64,000 nucleotides of DNA from Tetragonia tetragonoides (GCA_038025085.1 CM076142.1:32704001-32768000), one strand, 5' to 3'; shown: positions 44,348-57,465, numbered from the stretch's first letter. A program made the numbers and translations. The notes: a model not told the origin generated them from the sequence alone.

Positions 44348-46547
44348 TGTAACACCCCCGAATTCGCAACGATTTTCAGGGAACTATCGACGTCGCTATC
44401 CACGACTCGACACCACTGAACCGTCACGGACCCAAGGGTTGTTAATGCAACATTTATCGCTAAGGTGTAAATGCTAAGCATAAAGGAAAACTAGGTATCA
44501 AAGGAAGCATCTAAACAAATTAAACATAATTATCAGAGTTGTCTATCAGCGGTCTTAAGTTCATTATAGTTTTATTACAACTTTGCCTTCAAGGGCACAA
44601 ACCAAAATCCCAAATAATCCAAAGTAACCAATAATCAATAGTTCTAAAGAAACAGCCCACATGTAACCTTCTAGCAAACCGTCGTCACTCAGCTACACCT
44701 GCACTTTGGTTTCCGTGACGGAAACAAGGTACAGAAGAAAAAGAGAAGAAACAAAAGAAAACGAAAATCAGATAAACTGAATAAACGTCGTCCATACCCA
44801 GTAAAAACACTTTCGCAAACCTTACCTGGGTTTTAGAAGAATCATTGAAATTCATTTGCATGCACAAGTAGTCATACAATCAAGCACACGCATACTCAAT
44901 ATTCAATTACATGCAATTCTTACTTTAGTGATCATTCGAACACAAATAGATAATCCATCTTGATAAGAGTAATAAGAGAGCAAATTGAACATCGATTACC
45001 CATACTGTTCATAGATAGATATAGACATGTCATGGACTTACTCTAGTGTATACTCACACTACCTCTAACATAATAATCGATATGTAGAGAAATAAACAAT
45101 GGGGAATGATCCGTCCCGAACACACTACGAGGTGTCCATAAAAGTAACTTGGGAATCACGCATCCCTAGACTATATCAATTAGATAAGTCTCGATAGCTC
45201 GACTACTCCTAGGGATCCATTAGGAGTCTTATTCTCATTTAATTCAATTCACATACTTGCATTGATTGACCTAGTGGTACAACGAGACCACGACATACTA
45301 CCTCATTTCATGCTCATGATAATGAATAATAATAACGAATAACGACATAAAGGCATATTAACAATAATCATGCTTTATATATGTCTAACAAAATTTCGGC
45401 AGCACTTCGGCAGTAAATCATGATATCCAAAAATTACACTTTCAAAAATAACATCCAACAATTATAATAGGTGCTCATTAGCACTAAATAATATCCCATT
45501 CCAAATAGCACATATTATTATATCATAATAATATTAGAAATTCAACATCGCCATAATTAAACATTCATTAGCATATGAACTAATTAATTAACGAAACTTC
45601 ATAATCTCATCATACTCATTATAAATCATATTTACAGCGAAGGATATAATTCATATTCTCATAACTAACGACGATATAATTTAATCATGCTTAGCATATT
45701 AAATTCACAAATAATTATCAATTAGCACATAACACATCAAAATAGTTTTGATGGGGCTTTAGAAGGAGGTAGACACAATCGCTTACCTAACAAACGCTCA
45801 CTTAGCAGTAGGTGACTTGACTAATCACAACTCGATCACGCTTGTCCGTTTGGTCCTAATTAAAAGTAATTACCGAGACATAATTAGCAATTACGAAAAT
45901 CCAAACAGTACTGAAACTGTAAACTAATATTTTTATTAAATTCCTTGATTTATTCCAACCAATCTAGGCTTTTGAAATCCGGATTCGGACTCCGAACGAG
46001 TACAAAAAAATATAAATAATTATTGAAAAATACTGAAAATACGAAATTAATTAAAAAGAAAATTATTGAATTCGAAACCCTAACTTATTGTGCAAGTCTC
46101 GATCATGGTCACCCACAAGAGGACCCATGGTCGGACCCATCAGCACCATCACCACCCACCTGACCACCGTGGTCGGTGGTGGTGGCTCACCGGTGACCGG
46201 CAGCCATGAGAGAGAAAGAGAGAGAATTTGCGAGAGAGGGAGAGAGAGCAACCGGGAGCGAGAGAGACTGAAGAGGAGAGAGGCGACGGGCAAGGCCCAG
46301 CCGCGTCGGCCACCCGCCGGCGACCACCCAGGTGCGGCCTGGTGGCGCGGCGGTGGCACGACAGCCACGGAACAGAAAAACAAGGGACGGGGGAGAGAAA
46401 ACAGGGGAGCGAGGGAAAGGGGAAGAAAGAGAGAGAAAGGAAGAGAGAGGAGAGGGGAGCGGCTCACCTGGTGGTGGCCTGGTGTTCTCCGGCGAAGGGG
46501 CGGCAGCAATGGAGGAGAGAGAGTGTGTGTGCGTGAGGCCGAGAGAG

Positions 46548-46624
<77 letters not shown>

Positions 46625-47009
46625 GGGTTTTTGGCTCAGTTCTGTAAACTGATCAACTGACCCATCTCTTTGCTTATATAGGTGCCAGTCAAGGAAAGTC
46701 AAACCCTACTAGAATTAGGATTATTTTCAGATTTAATAATTAATTAAAATACAATTAAAACTAATTAAATGCTAATTAAAGCTAATTAAAACAATATGAA
46801 TAAACCTCATTCATATACGAAATCATTTTAATTAAATCCCTCAATTTGATAATTATAAATCCCAAAATTTCCATAATAATAATTAATATTATTATGGCTT
46901 AATTTGAGTAAATCGATTCGTTAGATAAATATACGATTTAAATCTCCGAAACTATTTATAAATGAATTATAATCAATATTATAATTATAGTAAATATTGG
47001 GGTATCACA
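44348..47009 (-). repeat. 3' LTR of the chromovirus
   Basis: 2662 bp. It starts TGTGATACCCC on the minus strand (47009) and ends GGGTGTTACA at 44348. It is nearly identical to 53728-56429 apart from scattered substitutions and different GA-repeat lengths. TATATAAG lies at 46680-46673 (minus). Confidence 0.92.
46555..46621. repeat. (GA)n microsatellite in 3' LTR
   Basis: About 65 bp of pure GA. The 5' LTR has a shorter run at the same place (about 55958-56010) and an extra run at 55620-55682 where this LTR has a mixed sequence. Confidence 0.92.
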
Positions 47010-47022
47010 TTCTACCCTCCTT
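47010..47022 (-). other. Polypurine tract of the chromovirus
   Basis: On the minus strand AAGGAGGGTAGAA runs directly into the 3' LTR start TGTGATACC. A second copy of the tract with flanks lies at 47229-47241. Confidence 0.82.
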
Positions 47023-47228
47023 AAAAGAAGTTTCGTCCCGAAACTTGAAATATGAAGTAATCATTCTCAATGACGAAACGAGTTTACCCATACGAAGGTA
47101 TAAAATGATTTTAGGACAACGACAATGCAATGCGTGTACTACGGTTGTGATCTAAGTCGATTAGCAATGCTGCATGCAATGCTAGACATGCAACTCGTGC
47201 AAAGCGGTAACAAAACACAAAATTACTA

Positions 47229-47241
47229 GGTGTGACATTCT
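47229..47241 (-). other. Second polypurine tract copy
   Basis: The block TCTACCCTCCTTAAAA followed by GTTTCGTCCCGAAACT (plus strand) occurs at 47011 and again at 47230. This indicates a tandem duplication of about 220 bp in the element's 3' UTR, just after the pol stop. Confidence 0.75.
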
Positions 47242-47272
47242 ACCCTCCTTAAAAAGGGTTTCGTCCCGAAAC

Positions 47273-50200
47273 TCAAATGAAATTAGTACCTTCAAGAAAG
47301 AGTTCTGGGTACTTCTCGCGCATCATGGATTCAGCTTCCCATGTTGCCTCTTCTTGACCATGACGGGACCAAATAACTTTCACAATCGGAATAGTCTTTG
47401 TGCGAGTCGAGCGCTCTTTGCGGTCAGTGATCTCGATCGGACGTTCCTCATACGTCAAGCTCTCGTCAAGTTCGATCGTTTCAGGTTGAACGACATGAGT
47501 TGGATCATGTACGTATCGCTTCAATTGAGAGACGTGAAAGACATTGTGGACTTTGTCAAGTTTCACAGGTAAAGCTAAACAATAAGCAACTTCACCAATC
47601 CTCTCTAGGATTTCATAAGGTCCAATGTAACGAGGACTCAGTTTTCCCTTACGACCAAAACGCATAACGCCCTTGGTAGGAGATACTCGCAAAAGTACCT
47701 TACTTCCTACCTCAAATTCTTCAGGTCTACAACCTCTATCTGCATATGATTTCTGGCGATCTTGTGCACTTCGCATCTTCGTTTGAATCACCTTCACAAT
47801 GTCGACAGTCTGCTGGATCATTTCAGGACCCAAAACTGCCATCTCGCTAATGTCGTTCCAGCACACAGGCGATCTACACTTTCGACCATATAATGCTTCA
47901 TATGGTGCTCGATCGATGCTCGAATGATAGCTATTGTTGTAAGAAAATTCGATCAACGGAATGTGCTTATCCCACGAACCTTGGTATTCGAGGGCACACG
48001 CTCGAAGCATATCCTCCAGAGTCTGGATTGTTCTTTCCGTCTGGCCATCTGTTGCAGGATGAAAAGCGGTACTAAACTTCAATTTGCTTCCAAAAGCTTC
48101 TTGTAACTTCTGCCAAAAGTTAGAGAGAAATCTCGAGTCTCTATCAGAAACAATATCTTCAGGTACACCATGAAGTCTCATGACTTTCTTGACGTACGCG
48201 TCAGCCAACTTCTCCATTTCCTACGTATCATGCATAGGGATGAATCGTGCGACCTTTGTCAATCGATCCACAACCACCCAAATGACGTTCTTCTTCTTCT
48301 GTGTCAAAGGTAAACCCATGATAAAATCCATAGAAATCGAATTCCATTTCCAAGTTGGAACTTCCAGTGACTGTACCATTCCACCTGGTCTCTTGTGCTC
48401 GATCTTGACTTTCTGACATGTCAAACACTTCGCTACAAATTCAGCAACATCTTGTTTCATGCCTTTCCACCAGAAAACTTGGCGTAAGTCTTTGTACAGC
48501 TTATCTCCACCAGGATGTACAGAATACGGCGTATTATGAGCTTTACCCAGAATCTGACCTTTGATATCTGGGTCATTGGGTACGCAAACACGTTCTCTAA
48601 ACCTCATAATTCCATCTTGGACCAAAGTGAAATCCTCGGACCTACCCTCATTATTGTGATTTAGAATCCGCTGAAGATCCTCATCACCACCTTGCTTATC
48701 TTTGATCTCGTCTAGCAATGTTGGTCGGACGGTCATATGTGCTAAGGTACCTTGAACGTCACCTTGAAACGCAATCTCCACCTCGAGACTTTGCAAGTCA
48801 CGTATGATCTCCTTAGGAAGCACTAAAACAGTGTTCAATGAATGTCGAGTCTTCCTACTCAAGGCATCAGCGACTACGTTTGCTTTACCCTCATGGTACT
48901 GGATATCAATGTCGTACTCTGTCAAAAGTTCTAGCCATCTCCTTTGGCGCATGTTCAACTCTTTCTGCGTAAAGATATACATGAGACTCTTGTGATCAGT
49001 GAACATTTTGACTGCGGAATCATACAGGTAATGTCGCCAAATCTTCAATGCAAATACCACAGCAGCAAGTTCTAGATCGTGCGTAGGATAATTATCTTCA
49101 TGCTTCTTCAGTTGACGTGAGGCGTAAGCCACGACCTTTCCATGTTGCATCAAAACACATCCTAAGCCATGCTTAAACGCGTCACTGTAGACCTCATATC
49201 CTTCCGTTCCTGACGGCAATGTCAAAATAGGTGCACTTGTAAGACGTTTCTTCAACTCTTGGAAAGCAGTCTCACACTTGTCGGACCATACAAACTTCAT
49301 TGTTTTCTTCATCAAGTTCGTGATTGGCTGCTCAATCTTTGAAAAACCTTCCACAAATGGTCTATAGTATCCAGCAAGTCCAAGAAAACTCCGAACTTCG
49401 GTCACGGTCGTTGGTCTTGGCCAATCTGTAACAGCTCGAATCTTTTCTGGATCTACGGCTACTCCATCTTTAGACACCACGTGTCCTAAGAAAGATATCG
49501 TGTCTAACCAAAACTCACACTTAGACAACTTGGCGTAAAGTTGATGTCTTCGCAGAATCTCCAAAACAGTACGTAGGTGTTGCTCATGTTCCTCAACATT
49601 CTTCGAGTAAACCAGAATATCATCTATAAAGACTACAACAAACTGGTCTAGGTAAGGCTGGAACGTACGGTTCATCAAGTCCATAAACTTCGCAGGTGCA
49701 TTTGTCAACCCAAAAGGCATCACAGTAAACTCGTAGTGTCCATACCTCGTCCTAAACGCTGTTTTCGCAATATCAGGCTCAGAAATCCTCAATTGATGGT
49801 ATCCTGATCGTAGGTCTATCTTTGAGAAAATAGATGCACCATGCAATTGGTCAAACAGATCGTCAATTCTGGGAAGTGGGTATCTATTCTTGATCGTGAT
49901 CTTGTTCAACTCGCGGTAGTCGATGCACAGTCTCATACTACCATATTTCTTCCGTACAAACAAAACAGGAGCACCCTAAGGCGATACACTCGGACGTATG
50001 TATCCCTTTTCTAACAAGTCCTCAAGTTGTGTTTTCAGTTCCTTCATCTCAGCAGGTGCCATACGATACGGTGCTTTTGAAATTGGTGCAGAACCTGGAG
50101 CAAGTTCGATCGTAAAGTCGATAATGCGTTGCGGAGGCATTCCGGGAATCGCTTCGGAAAACACGTCAGCGTACTCGGAAACTACAGGAATAGGCTGCGG

Positions 50201-51856
50201 AACTTCCTTCTCGCGATTCGTATCCACCACATGACATAGGTAAATCTCTTCACCCTTAGTCACGCACTCTTTATCCTTCATGGTAGACACTACCTTCAAC
50301 TTTGGCTTGACCACGACTCCTTTGTAGGTAATCCTCTTACCATGCGGTCCACGTAACGACACACGTTGTTCGTAACATGCTAACTTAGCCCTATACTTGG
50401 CTAACCAATCCATTCCCAATATTACGTCAAAGTCCTTCAAGTCCATCTGAATCAAATCCGCGGGTAAATCGGAACCAGCTATCCTAATCGGACACTTTTC
50501 ATACAACGCTTTACATTTAGCTATCGATCCATCTGGCATCCTCATATTCGCACTATACACAATACTAGGTTCTAATCCTATCTTAGATACAAAGCATTTA
50601 GAAAGTACAGAATGCGTCGCACCACTATCAAATAAAACAAAAGCGGGAAAAGAATGAACAAGAAAAGTACCAGCAATCACGTTCGGGTTTGCTTCTACTT
50701 CATTGCGATTCATCACAAAAATTCTACCATTAACCCCTCTATTGTTGTTGTTGTTGTTGTTTGGCGCGGGATTAGCAGTAGCAGGAGTTTGAACTTGGTT
50801 GTTCACAGCAGGAGCAGCATTGTTGCGGTTGTTGTAACCCCCGTTTCCACGGTAATTACCACCATTACCACGATAGCCATTGTTATTTCCACCACGATTG
50901 TAGTTGTTGTCGCGGTTCTGCCCATTACCATTCCTACCTCGGCTCCAACATTCCGAAGCTTTGTGACCCGACTTGTTGCATTCATAACATTGCAACACTT
51001 CACCTCGGTAGTTCTTACCAGCATGCGTCTTGTTACAGCGAGTACAAGGCGTATTCCTTCTAGCCATTATCGTAGCTCGATAACTATTCGAGTCACGATT
51101 TCTGTTTGCATTGTTCTGACCACCTTGGTAGTTGTTGTTGCCATTAGGTCTTGGCCTCTTGTTGCCATTGTTCGACTGCGATGGATTGCCTTCGTCGCGC
51201 TTGTTCTTTCCCAAATGCGTGTCACGACGTCTAACAATCCTCTCCTGATTCAGGGCCTTGTTATAAGATTCCTGAAAAGTGATAGATTGTCCAGCGACAA
51301 AACGTTGGATATCCCATTTCAGTCCATCCTGGAACCTTTCGATTCGCTCGGCTTCAGTTGTCAACAGATTAGGAGCAAAGATAGCAAGCTCGTTGGCAGC
51401 ATACTCGGCCACAGACAACTTGTCTTGGCTTAACCCTTCAAACTCACGTTGCTTAAGGCATCGTAGTGCACTAGGATAAAATCTAGCACGAATAGCTACC
51501 TTAAAACGATCCCAATTAAAATTCGGCGTTGCAAGCAAGTTAGTTCGCACATCGTTCCACCATTTGTTAGCTTCACCTTTCAGATAGTACGTGGCAGAGC
51601 TAACCTTCATGTTGTTAGGCCGACTCGTAGCCAGGAACAACTTCTCGAACTCAATGATCCAAGTTTCTAGCTTTGTTGGATCAGCACCACCTTCGAACGT
51701 AGGAGGTTTAAGAGCGTTAAAATCTCGGAAACTACGCGGTGCAGAGGCTTGAGCGGTTTCCATATCTTCTTGGCGTGCCATTTGCCTTGCCATGATCTCG
51801 ACCACGTCGGTCAGACCATCCTCGAGTCTAGCGATTCTATCAGCGTTGGTTGTCAT
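47273..51856 (-). pseudogene. Chromovirus gag-pol polyprotein, two nonsense codons
   Basis: A single frame of 1528 codons starting MTTNADRIARLEDG (51856). Gag holds YLKGEANKWWND and two zinc knuckles near residues 270-305 (CTRCNKTHAG and CYECNKSGHKASEC). Protease: LFDSGATHSVLS near residue 410. [12 protein letters not shown] and FIDDILVYS near 743. RNase [20 protein letters not shown] and VADALSRK. Integrase: HPGGDK..KGMKQD with CLTCQK, then SMDFI, SDRDSRF and [10 protein letters not shown] for the catalytic D, D and E. The end has [19 protein letters not shown], chromodomain-like. In-frame TAG codons lie at 49978-49976 (before GAPVLF in RT) and 48223-48221 (in the integrase core). Otherwise the frame is whole, with no indels. 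Coding and regulation are retroviral-like, from the 5' LTR at 53728-56429. Confidence 0.93.
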
Positions 51857-52543
51857 TTCGCGAATCTGAGAATATAAAAGTAATGGTATGAACACCATTC
51901 ACACAATTTGCACATCTCGACCCTTTAAGGTCTAATTGAGAGAAATAGGTTGTAGTTGAAACCTTTCTCTTGACATTTAGCATATAGCATATAAGTTTCG
52001 AAGATCGACCTTACAGCGTAGGTCTAAGTAACATACTTGCTTTATTGTTCTCAGTTCTCATGCACAATATTTCGATAGGCATGCAATACACTTTAGACAT
52101 GTAGGTTTCACATGAATAGACAAAGATGTTCATAATGCACATAAAGAGGCTCCATACTATTTTAGTAGGGCAATAGATAATCACACTTAATCATATCGAT
52201 ATGCTTTAGCACTTGGCTCACAAGAGAGTTGATAATGCTCAACAAAAATTTTGCCATAATTTCAACATGGATTTCCCATCATGTCACGACGATAAAAGAT
52301 AACATTCATGCTTTTGGTCAACCATGCAATTATGTGACACAACAATGATATAAACAATTCATAACAACTTTCATATAATCAAATGAAATAGTTTTGCAAT
52401 AAGATAGATTGCAAAATAGATAATAGTCAAAATATTTGTTGCTTAGGCAACTACACACCATCATCAAACTTGACCACGCAGGGCCATCATAAAAGTGGAA
52501 TAATGTTTCTAACCAAAATAACTAACTCTACTCAATAAAATAT

Positions 52544-53512
52544 CTAAACAGCAACTGGGTTTTGCTTCGTCCCGGGAGGCGTATCATCGTCATCGTCCCG
52601 CCTTGGCTTCACTTCCCCACATGGAGTGTAAGGATGTCCATCACCCTCGAACTTCTGAGGCATGAAGCGCCTCCTAAAGTTGTCCACAAGCTTGCGCTTC
52701 TTGGACCAGCAACTCTCACACAAGTCCTTTGGAGCAGGCACTAGAACGTGGTTAACCTTCCATTCGAAATCAGACAAACATAACGCATTGCCAACACCTT
52801 GAAAAGTTAGCGCCCAACGAAGTCATTTGCCATACTTCCCATCATTGATGTAGCCACTCTTCAGTACCACATCGTCATACTTCTCCTTAAGACCTTTCCA
52901 AGGATGCAGGTTGGGTAAGCCAGCTAGTAAGAGTTCTACCCAAAAACCTTGGTGTATCCTCGTACGGTTCTCATACTCGTATCGCTCGATCATAGTGAAG
53001 GCACGATCAATGTAGTCACGGATGTCATTCAGCTCGGCATCAGTGGCAAAGAAAGGCTCCACAGGAGGAGACACATCAGCAGTAGGCAAGGGAGGTACAG
53101 AGTTGTTGTCGCTTGCATCACCAATATCCTCTAAGTCTGGCATGCTGGGTGAATTAGGGACACCAGCTCCATCCTCAAGTCGCATCTCTAGTTCCACAAA
53201 GTTAGGCTCAACACTTGGCTTGTCAGGAGGAGCATCGCCAGCCTCAGGTTCGAACTCGGTAGGTTCCTCTTTTGGATCAAGGTCCTCGTTAGCTTCCAAG
53301 TCGTGATTAGGCTCTATCGGAACGTCATCGCTATGAACATCAAGCGCGGGTTGGTCCACCTCGTGCGCGCCATCCTCTTGCGCCACAGGGGCAACCGCGG
53401 CCTCGTCACGCTCGTCGTGCGTTGGCTCGCTATCGGAGATGTCTACATACTCCACTTCGTTCTCGAGTGATACAATCACCGCTCATGGTTTTCTACCTCT
53501 AGTCGACTTCAT
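52544..53512 (-). pseudogene. Extra leader ORF of the chromovirus, AT-hook-like start, two TGA
   Basis: This 323-codon frame lies between the primer-binding site and gag, on the same strand as gag-pol. The start ATG at 53512 gives MKSTRGRKP; RGRKP resembles an AT-hook. Two in-frame TGA codons lie at 53485-53483 and 52825-52823. Residues about 20-150 are acidic and Pro-rich (EPTHDERDEAAV, DLEANEDLDPKEEP). Residues 160-250 look folded (AELNDIRDYIDRAFTMIERY, FWVELLLAGLPNLHPWKGLKEK). The C terminus is basic then acidic (LCESCWSKKRKL, RRDDDDDTPP) with one CxxC. I recognise no family. It may be a captured or lineage-specific accessory gene. The frame stays aligned across both stops, which argues that it was once translated whole. 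Confidence 0.72.
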
Positions 53513-53712
53513 CGCGGTAAAACGAGTAATTGCCATCTACAAAAGGGCAATCAAACAATAAGAACATTTAAATCACAGTTAAGGTGATTTTAAGTAATTC
53601 CTATCTTCTAGGACTACTACACTCAACGACTTTAATTATATTTTATTTTTTCCAAAGTGAAACTAATCTTTATTAATTCATTTATTAAACCTATGCAACC
53701 TTTTAAACCTAG

Positions 53713-53725
53713 GGCTCTGATACCA
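53713..53725 (-). other. Primer-binding site, initiator tRNA-Met type
   Basis: TGGTATCAGAGCC on the minus strand, two bases after the end of the 5' LTR (53728). This is the usual minus-strand primer site of many plant LTR elements. Confidence 0.92.
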
Positions 53726-53727
53726 TT

Positions 53728-55616
53728 TGTAACACTCCCGAATTCGCAACGATTTCCAGGGAACTATCGACGTCGCTATCCACGACTCGACACCACTGAA
53801 CCGTCACGGACCCAAGGGTTGTTACTGCAACATTTATCGCTAATGAGTAAATGCTAAGCAGAAAGGAAAACTAGGTATCAAAGGAAGCATCTAAACAAAT
53901 TAAACATAATTATCAGAGTTGTCTATCAACGGTCTTAAGTTCATTATAGTTTTATTACAACTTTTCCTTCAAGGGCACAAACCAAAATCCCAAATAATCC
54001 AAAGTAACCAATAATCAATAGTTCTAAAGAAACAGCCACATGTAACCTTCTAGCAAACCGTCCTCACTCAGCTACACCTGCACTTTGGTTTCCGTGACGG
54101 AAACAAGGTATAGAAGAAAAAGAGAAGAAACAAAAGAAAACAAAAATCAGATAAACTGAATAAACGTCATCCATACCCAGTAAAAACACTTTCGCAAACC
54201 TTACATGGGTTTTAGAAGAATCATTGAAATTCATTTGCATGCACAAGTAGTCATACAATCAAGCACACACATACTCAATATTCAATTACATGCAATTCTT
54301 ACTTTAGTGATCATTCGAACACAAATAGATAATCCATCTTGATTAGAGTAATAAGAGAGCAAATAGAACAGCGATTACCCATACTGTTCATAGATAGATA
54401 TAGACATGCCATGGACTTACTCTAGTGTATACTCACACTACCTCTAACATAATAATCGATATGTAGAGAAATAAACAATGGGGAATGATCCGTCTCGAAC
54501 ACACTACGAGGTGTCCATAAAAGTAACTTGGAAATCACGGATCCCTAGACTATATCAATTAGATAAGTCTCGATAGCTCGACTACTCCTAGGGATCCATT
54601 AGGAGTCTTATTCTCATTTAATTCAATTCACATACTTGCATTGATTGACCTAGTGGTACAACGAGACCACGACATACTACCTCATTTCATGCTCATGATA
54701 ATGAATAATAATAACGAATAACGACATAAAGGCATATTAACAATAATCATGCTTTATATATGTCTAACAAAATTTCGGCAGCACTTCGGCAGTAAATCAT
54801 GATATCCAAAAATTACACTTTCACAAATAACATCCAACAATTATAATAGGTGCTCATTAGCACTCAATAATATCCCATTCCAAATAGCACATATTATTAT
54901 ATCATAATAATATTAGAAATTCAACATCGCCATAATTAAACATTAATTAGCATATGAACTAATTAATTAACGAAACTTCATAATCTCATTATACTCATTA
55001 TAAATCATATTAACAGCAAAGAATATAATTCATATTCTCATAACTAACGACGATATAATTTAATCATGCTTAGCATATTAAATTTACAAATAATTATCAA
55101 TTAGCACATAACACATCAAAATAGTTTTGATGGGGCTTTAGAAGGACGTAGGCACAATCGCTTACCTAACAAATGCTCACTTAGCAGTAGGTGACTTGAC
55201 TAATCACAACTCGATCACGCTTGTCCGTTTGGTCCTAATTAAAAGCAATTACCGAGACATAATTAGCAATTACGAAAAATCAAACATTACTGAAACTGTA
55301 AACTAATATTTTTTTATCAAATTTTTTGATTTATTCCAACCAATCTAGGCTTTTGAAAATCCAGATTCGAACTCCAAACGAGTACAGAAAAATATAAACA
55401 TTTATTGAAAAATACTGAAAATACGAAATTAATTAAAAACGAAATTATTGAATTCAAAACCCTAACTTATTGTGCAAGTCTCGACCACGGTCACCCACAA
55501 GGGGACCGATGGTCGGACCCATCAGCACCATCACCACCCACCTGACCACCGTGGTCGGTGGTGGTGGCTCACCGGCGATTAGCGACCAGGAGAGAGAAAG
55601 TGAGAGAATTTGCGAG

Positions 55617-55685
<69 letters not shown>

Positions 55686-55953
55686 AAGAGGAGAGAGGCG
55701 ACAGGCAAGGCCCAGCTGCGTCGGCCACCCGCCGGCGACCACCCAGGCGCGGCCTGGTGGCGTGACAGCCACGGAACAGAAAAATAGGGGACGGGGGAGA
55801 GAAAATAGGGGAGCGAGGGAGAGGAGAAGAAAGAGAGAGAAAGGAATAGAGAGGAGAGGGGAGCGGCTCACCTGGTGGTGCCCTGATATTCTCCGGCGAA
55901 GGGGTGGCAACAATGGTGGAGAGAGAGAGTGTGTGTGCGTGAGGCCGAGAGAG

Positions 55954-56012
<59 letters not shown>

Positions 56013-56429
56013 TCGTGTGTGAGGAGAGATAAAGAGAGAGAATTGGGTTTTTGGCTCAGTTCTGTAAATTGATCAACTGACCCATCTCTTTGCTTATATA
56101 AGTGTCAGTCAAGGAAAGTCAAACCCTACTAGAATTAGGATTATTTTCAGATTTAATAATTAATTAAAACACAATTAAAAGTAATTAAATGTTAATTAAA
56201 GCTAATTAAAACAATATGAATAAACCTCATTCATATACGAAATCATTTTAATTAAATCCCTCAATTTGATAATCATAAATCCCGAAATTCCCATAATAAT
56301 AATTTATATTATTATGGCTTAATTTGAGTAAATCGAATCGTTAAATAAATATACGATTTAAATCTCCGAAACTAATTATAAATGAATTATAATCGATATT
56401 ATAATTATAGAAAATATTGGGGTATCACA
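53728..56429 (-). repeat. 5' LTR of the chromovirus
   Basis: 2702 bp, TGTGATACC...GTTACA on the minus strand. A TATA box (TATATAAG, 56100-56093) places transcription start about 30 bp downstream, giving a short U3 of about 330 bp and a very long R/U5 that contains GA-repeats at 55958-56010 and 55620-55682. Confidence 0.92.
56093..56100 (-). promoter_or_regulatory. TATA box of the chromovirus 5' LTR
   Basis: TATATAAG on the minus strand, followed by CAAAGAGATGGG. It is conserved at the same place in the other LTR. Confidence 0.6.
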
Positions 56430-56434
56430 TAGGT
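56430..56434. repeat. Target duplication TAGGT, right copy
   Basis: Matches 44343-44347 and closes the chromovirus insertion. Confidence 0.88.
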
Positions 56435-57465
56435 GGTGGTGGTGGGTGGCCGAAATTGCAGTGGATATACGAGATTTGTGATCGTGAGGACCTGGAGGAG
56501 AAAAGGGAGATGGCTAAAGAGAGAGAAGGGACTGAGTGGCGGGGGGGGGGGGATTAGAAAAGATACCATAATGTCAAAGATATTCTAGTAATATCGTAAT
56601 ATACTAGTAGTTCGCATTAATGTCACACCCCTACTTAATCAATACCACAACCCTAATAAAAAAATACCAACATTGCCCTCCTTTTAATTTTACACCATAA
56701 TCCCATCCCTTTACCCCAACTTATAACAGTTGTCTACCATTTTTATTAACGATTCAACTTGCTAATTGATGAACTTACTCATGAATCACGAAAGTAGTGA
56801 ATAACAAACATATAAGGAGTTACTATAAAGTAAATTTCGGACTGATCTAAACGATTTGGGCGTATATAATTATATACTCACGTTATTTATTTATTTTCAA
56901 AAAATAATCTGAGAGCTGTACCCCAAATAAACATGAAAAACTTGTATCTGCGCCTAAATTGAATGCAGATTAGTGAACTCTGCGCCTAAATTAGACGCAG
57001 AACTCTGCGCCTAAATTGGGCGCATATCACTAAACTTTACGTCTATCTAATTGTCCATTCGTGATGTACTATCTTAGGATTGGTGCCTTGGTGGGTATGT
57101 TTTCTTTTGGTAATATCTACCTTGAGTAGTTGAGCCTTTTTTCATTGTTTTGGTGCTATTCTTCATTTGTTTTTATAATTTTTCTACCTTTTCACATATG
57201 TTATTCTCCAATTCAATAATCGTTTTCTCCATTTGACCTTTAAAAGAGTGACTGTTGTATCAGATTATTGGGATCTCGTCTGTTGTTTCAGCTGGTTGTT
57301 GTTTTCCATTTTTAAATTTAGAGTACTTTAGGAACTTTAATTTTTAGGGTTTGGTATTTAGCACTACCCTATACTAGTTGGCTCGTAATATTATTTATAA
57401 ATAGACTTCAATTTTAAATTTTAAAAATAAAAAATAACAAATGTTTCACATAAAATTATGAATAA
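56435..57465. other. Intergenic; short tandem TCTGCGCCTAAATT repeat
   Basis: A GC-rich start continues the pre-insertion sequence of 42760-42841, with a G-run at 56540-56552. At 56947-57030 the words TGCGCCTAAATT and GACGCAGA recur three times. No gene is recognised. Confidence 0.5.

Larger units (their letters stand above)
44348..56429 (-). mobile_element. Complete Ty3/gypsy chromovirus, 12.1 kb
   Basis: Two 2.7-kb LTRs, a 5-bp target duplication TAGGT, an initiator-tRNA-Met-type primer site, polypurine tracts and one gag-pol frame make this a structurally complete element on the minus strand. Pol order is protease, RT, RNase H, integrase. A chromodomain-like tail ([17 protein letters not shown]) at the end of integrase places it among chromoviruses, probably Tekay/Del-like. 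An extra ORF sits between the 5' LTR and gag. Nonsense codons in both ORFs make this copy non-autonomous. The LTRs still look only a few percent different by eye, so it is relatively young. It inserted between the hAT-like element's right flank and the GC-rich block continuing at 56430. Confidence 0.93.

Noticed and set aside
46088..46660. Several plus- and minus-strand ORFs rich in Arg/Glu or Ser/Leu in the LTRs
   Set aside because: They are produced by GA/CT repeats in the LTR, without start context or homology.
50654..51433. A 259-codon plus-strand ORF rich in Val and Ile
   Set aside because: It is the antisense of the Asn/Gly-rich zinc-knuckle part of gag; low complexity keeps it open.
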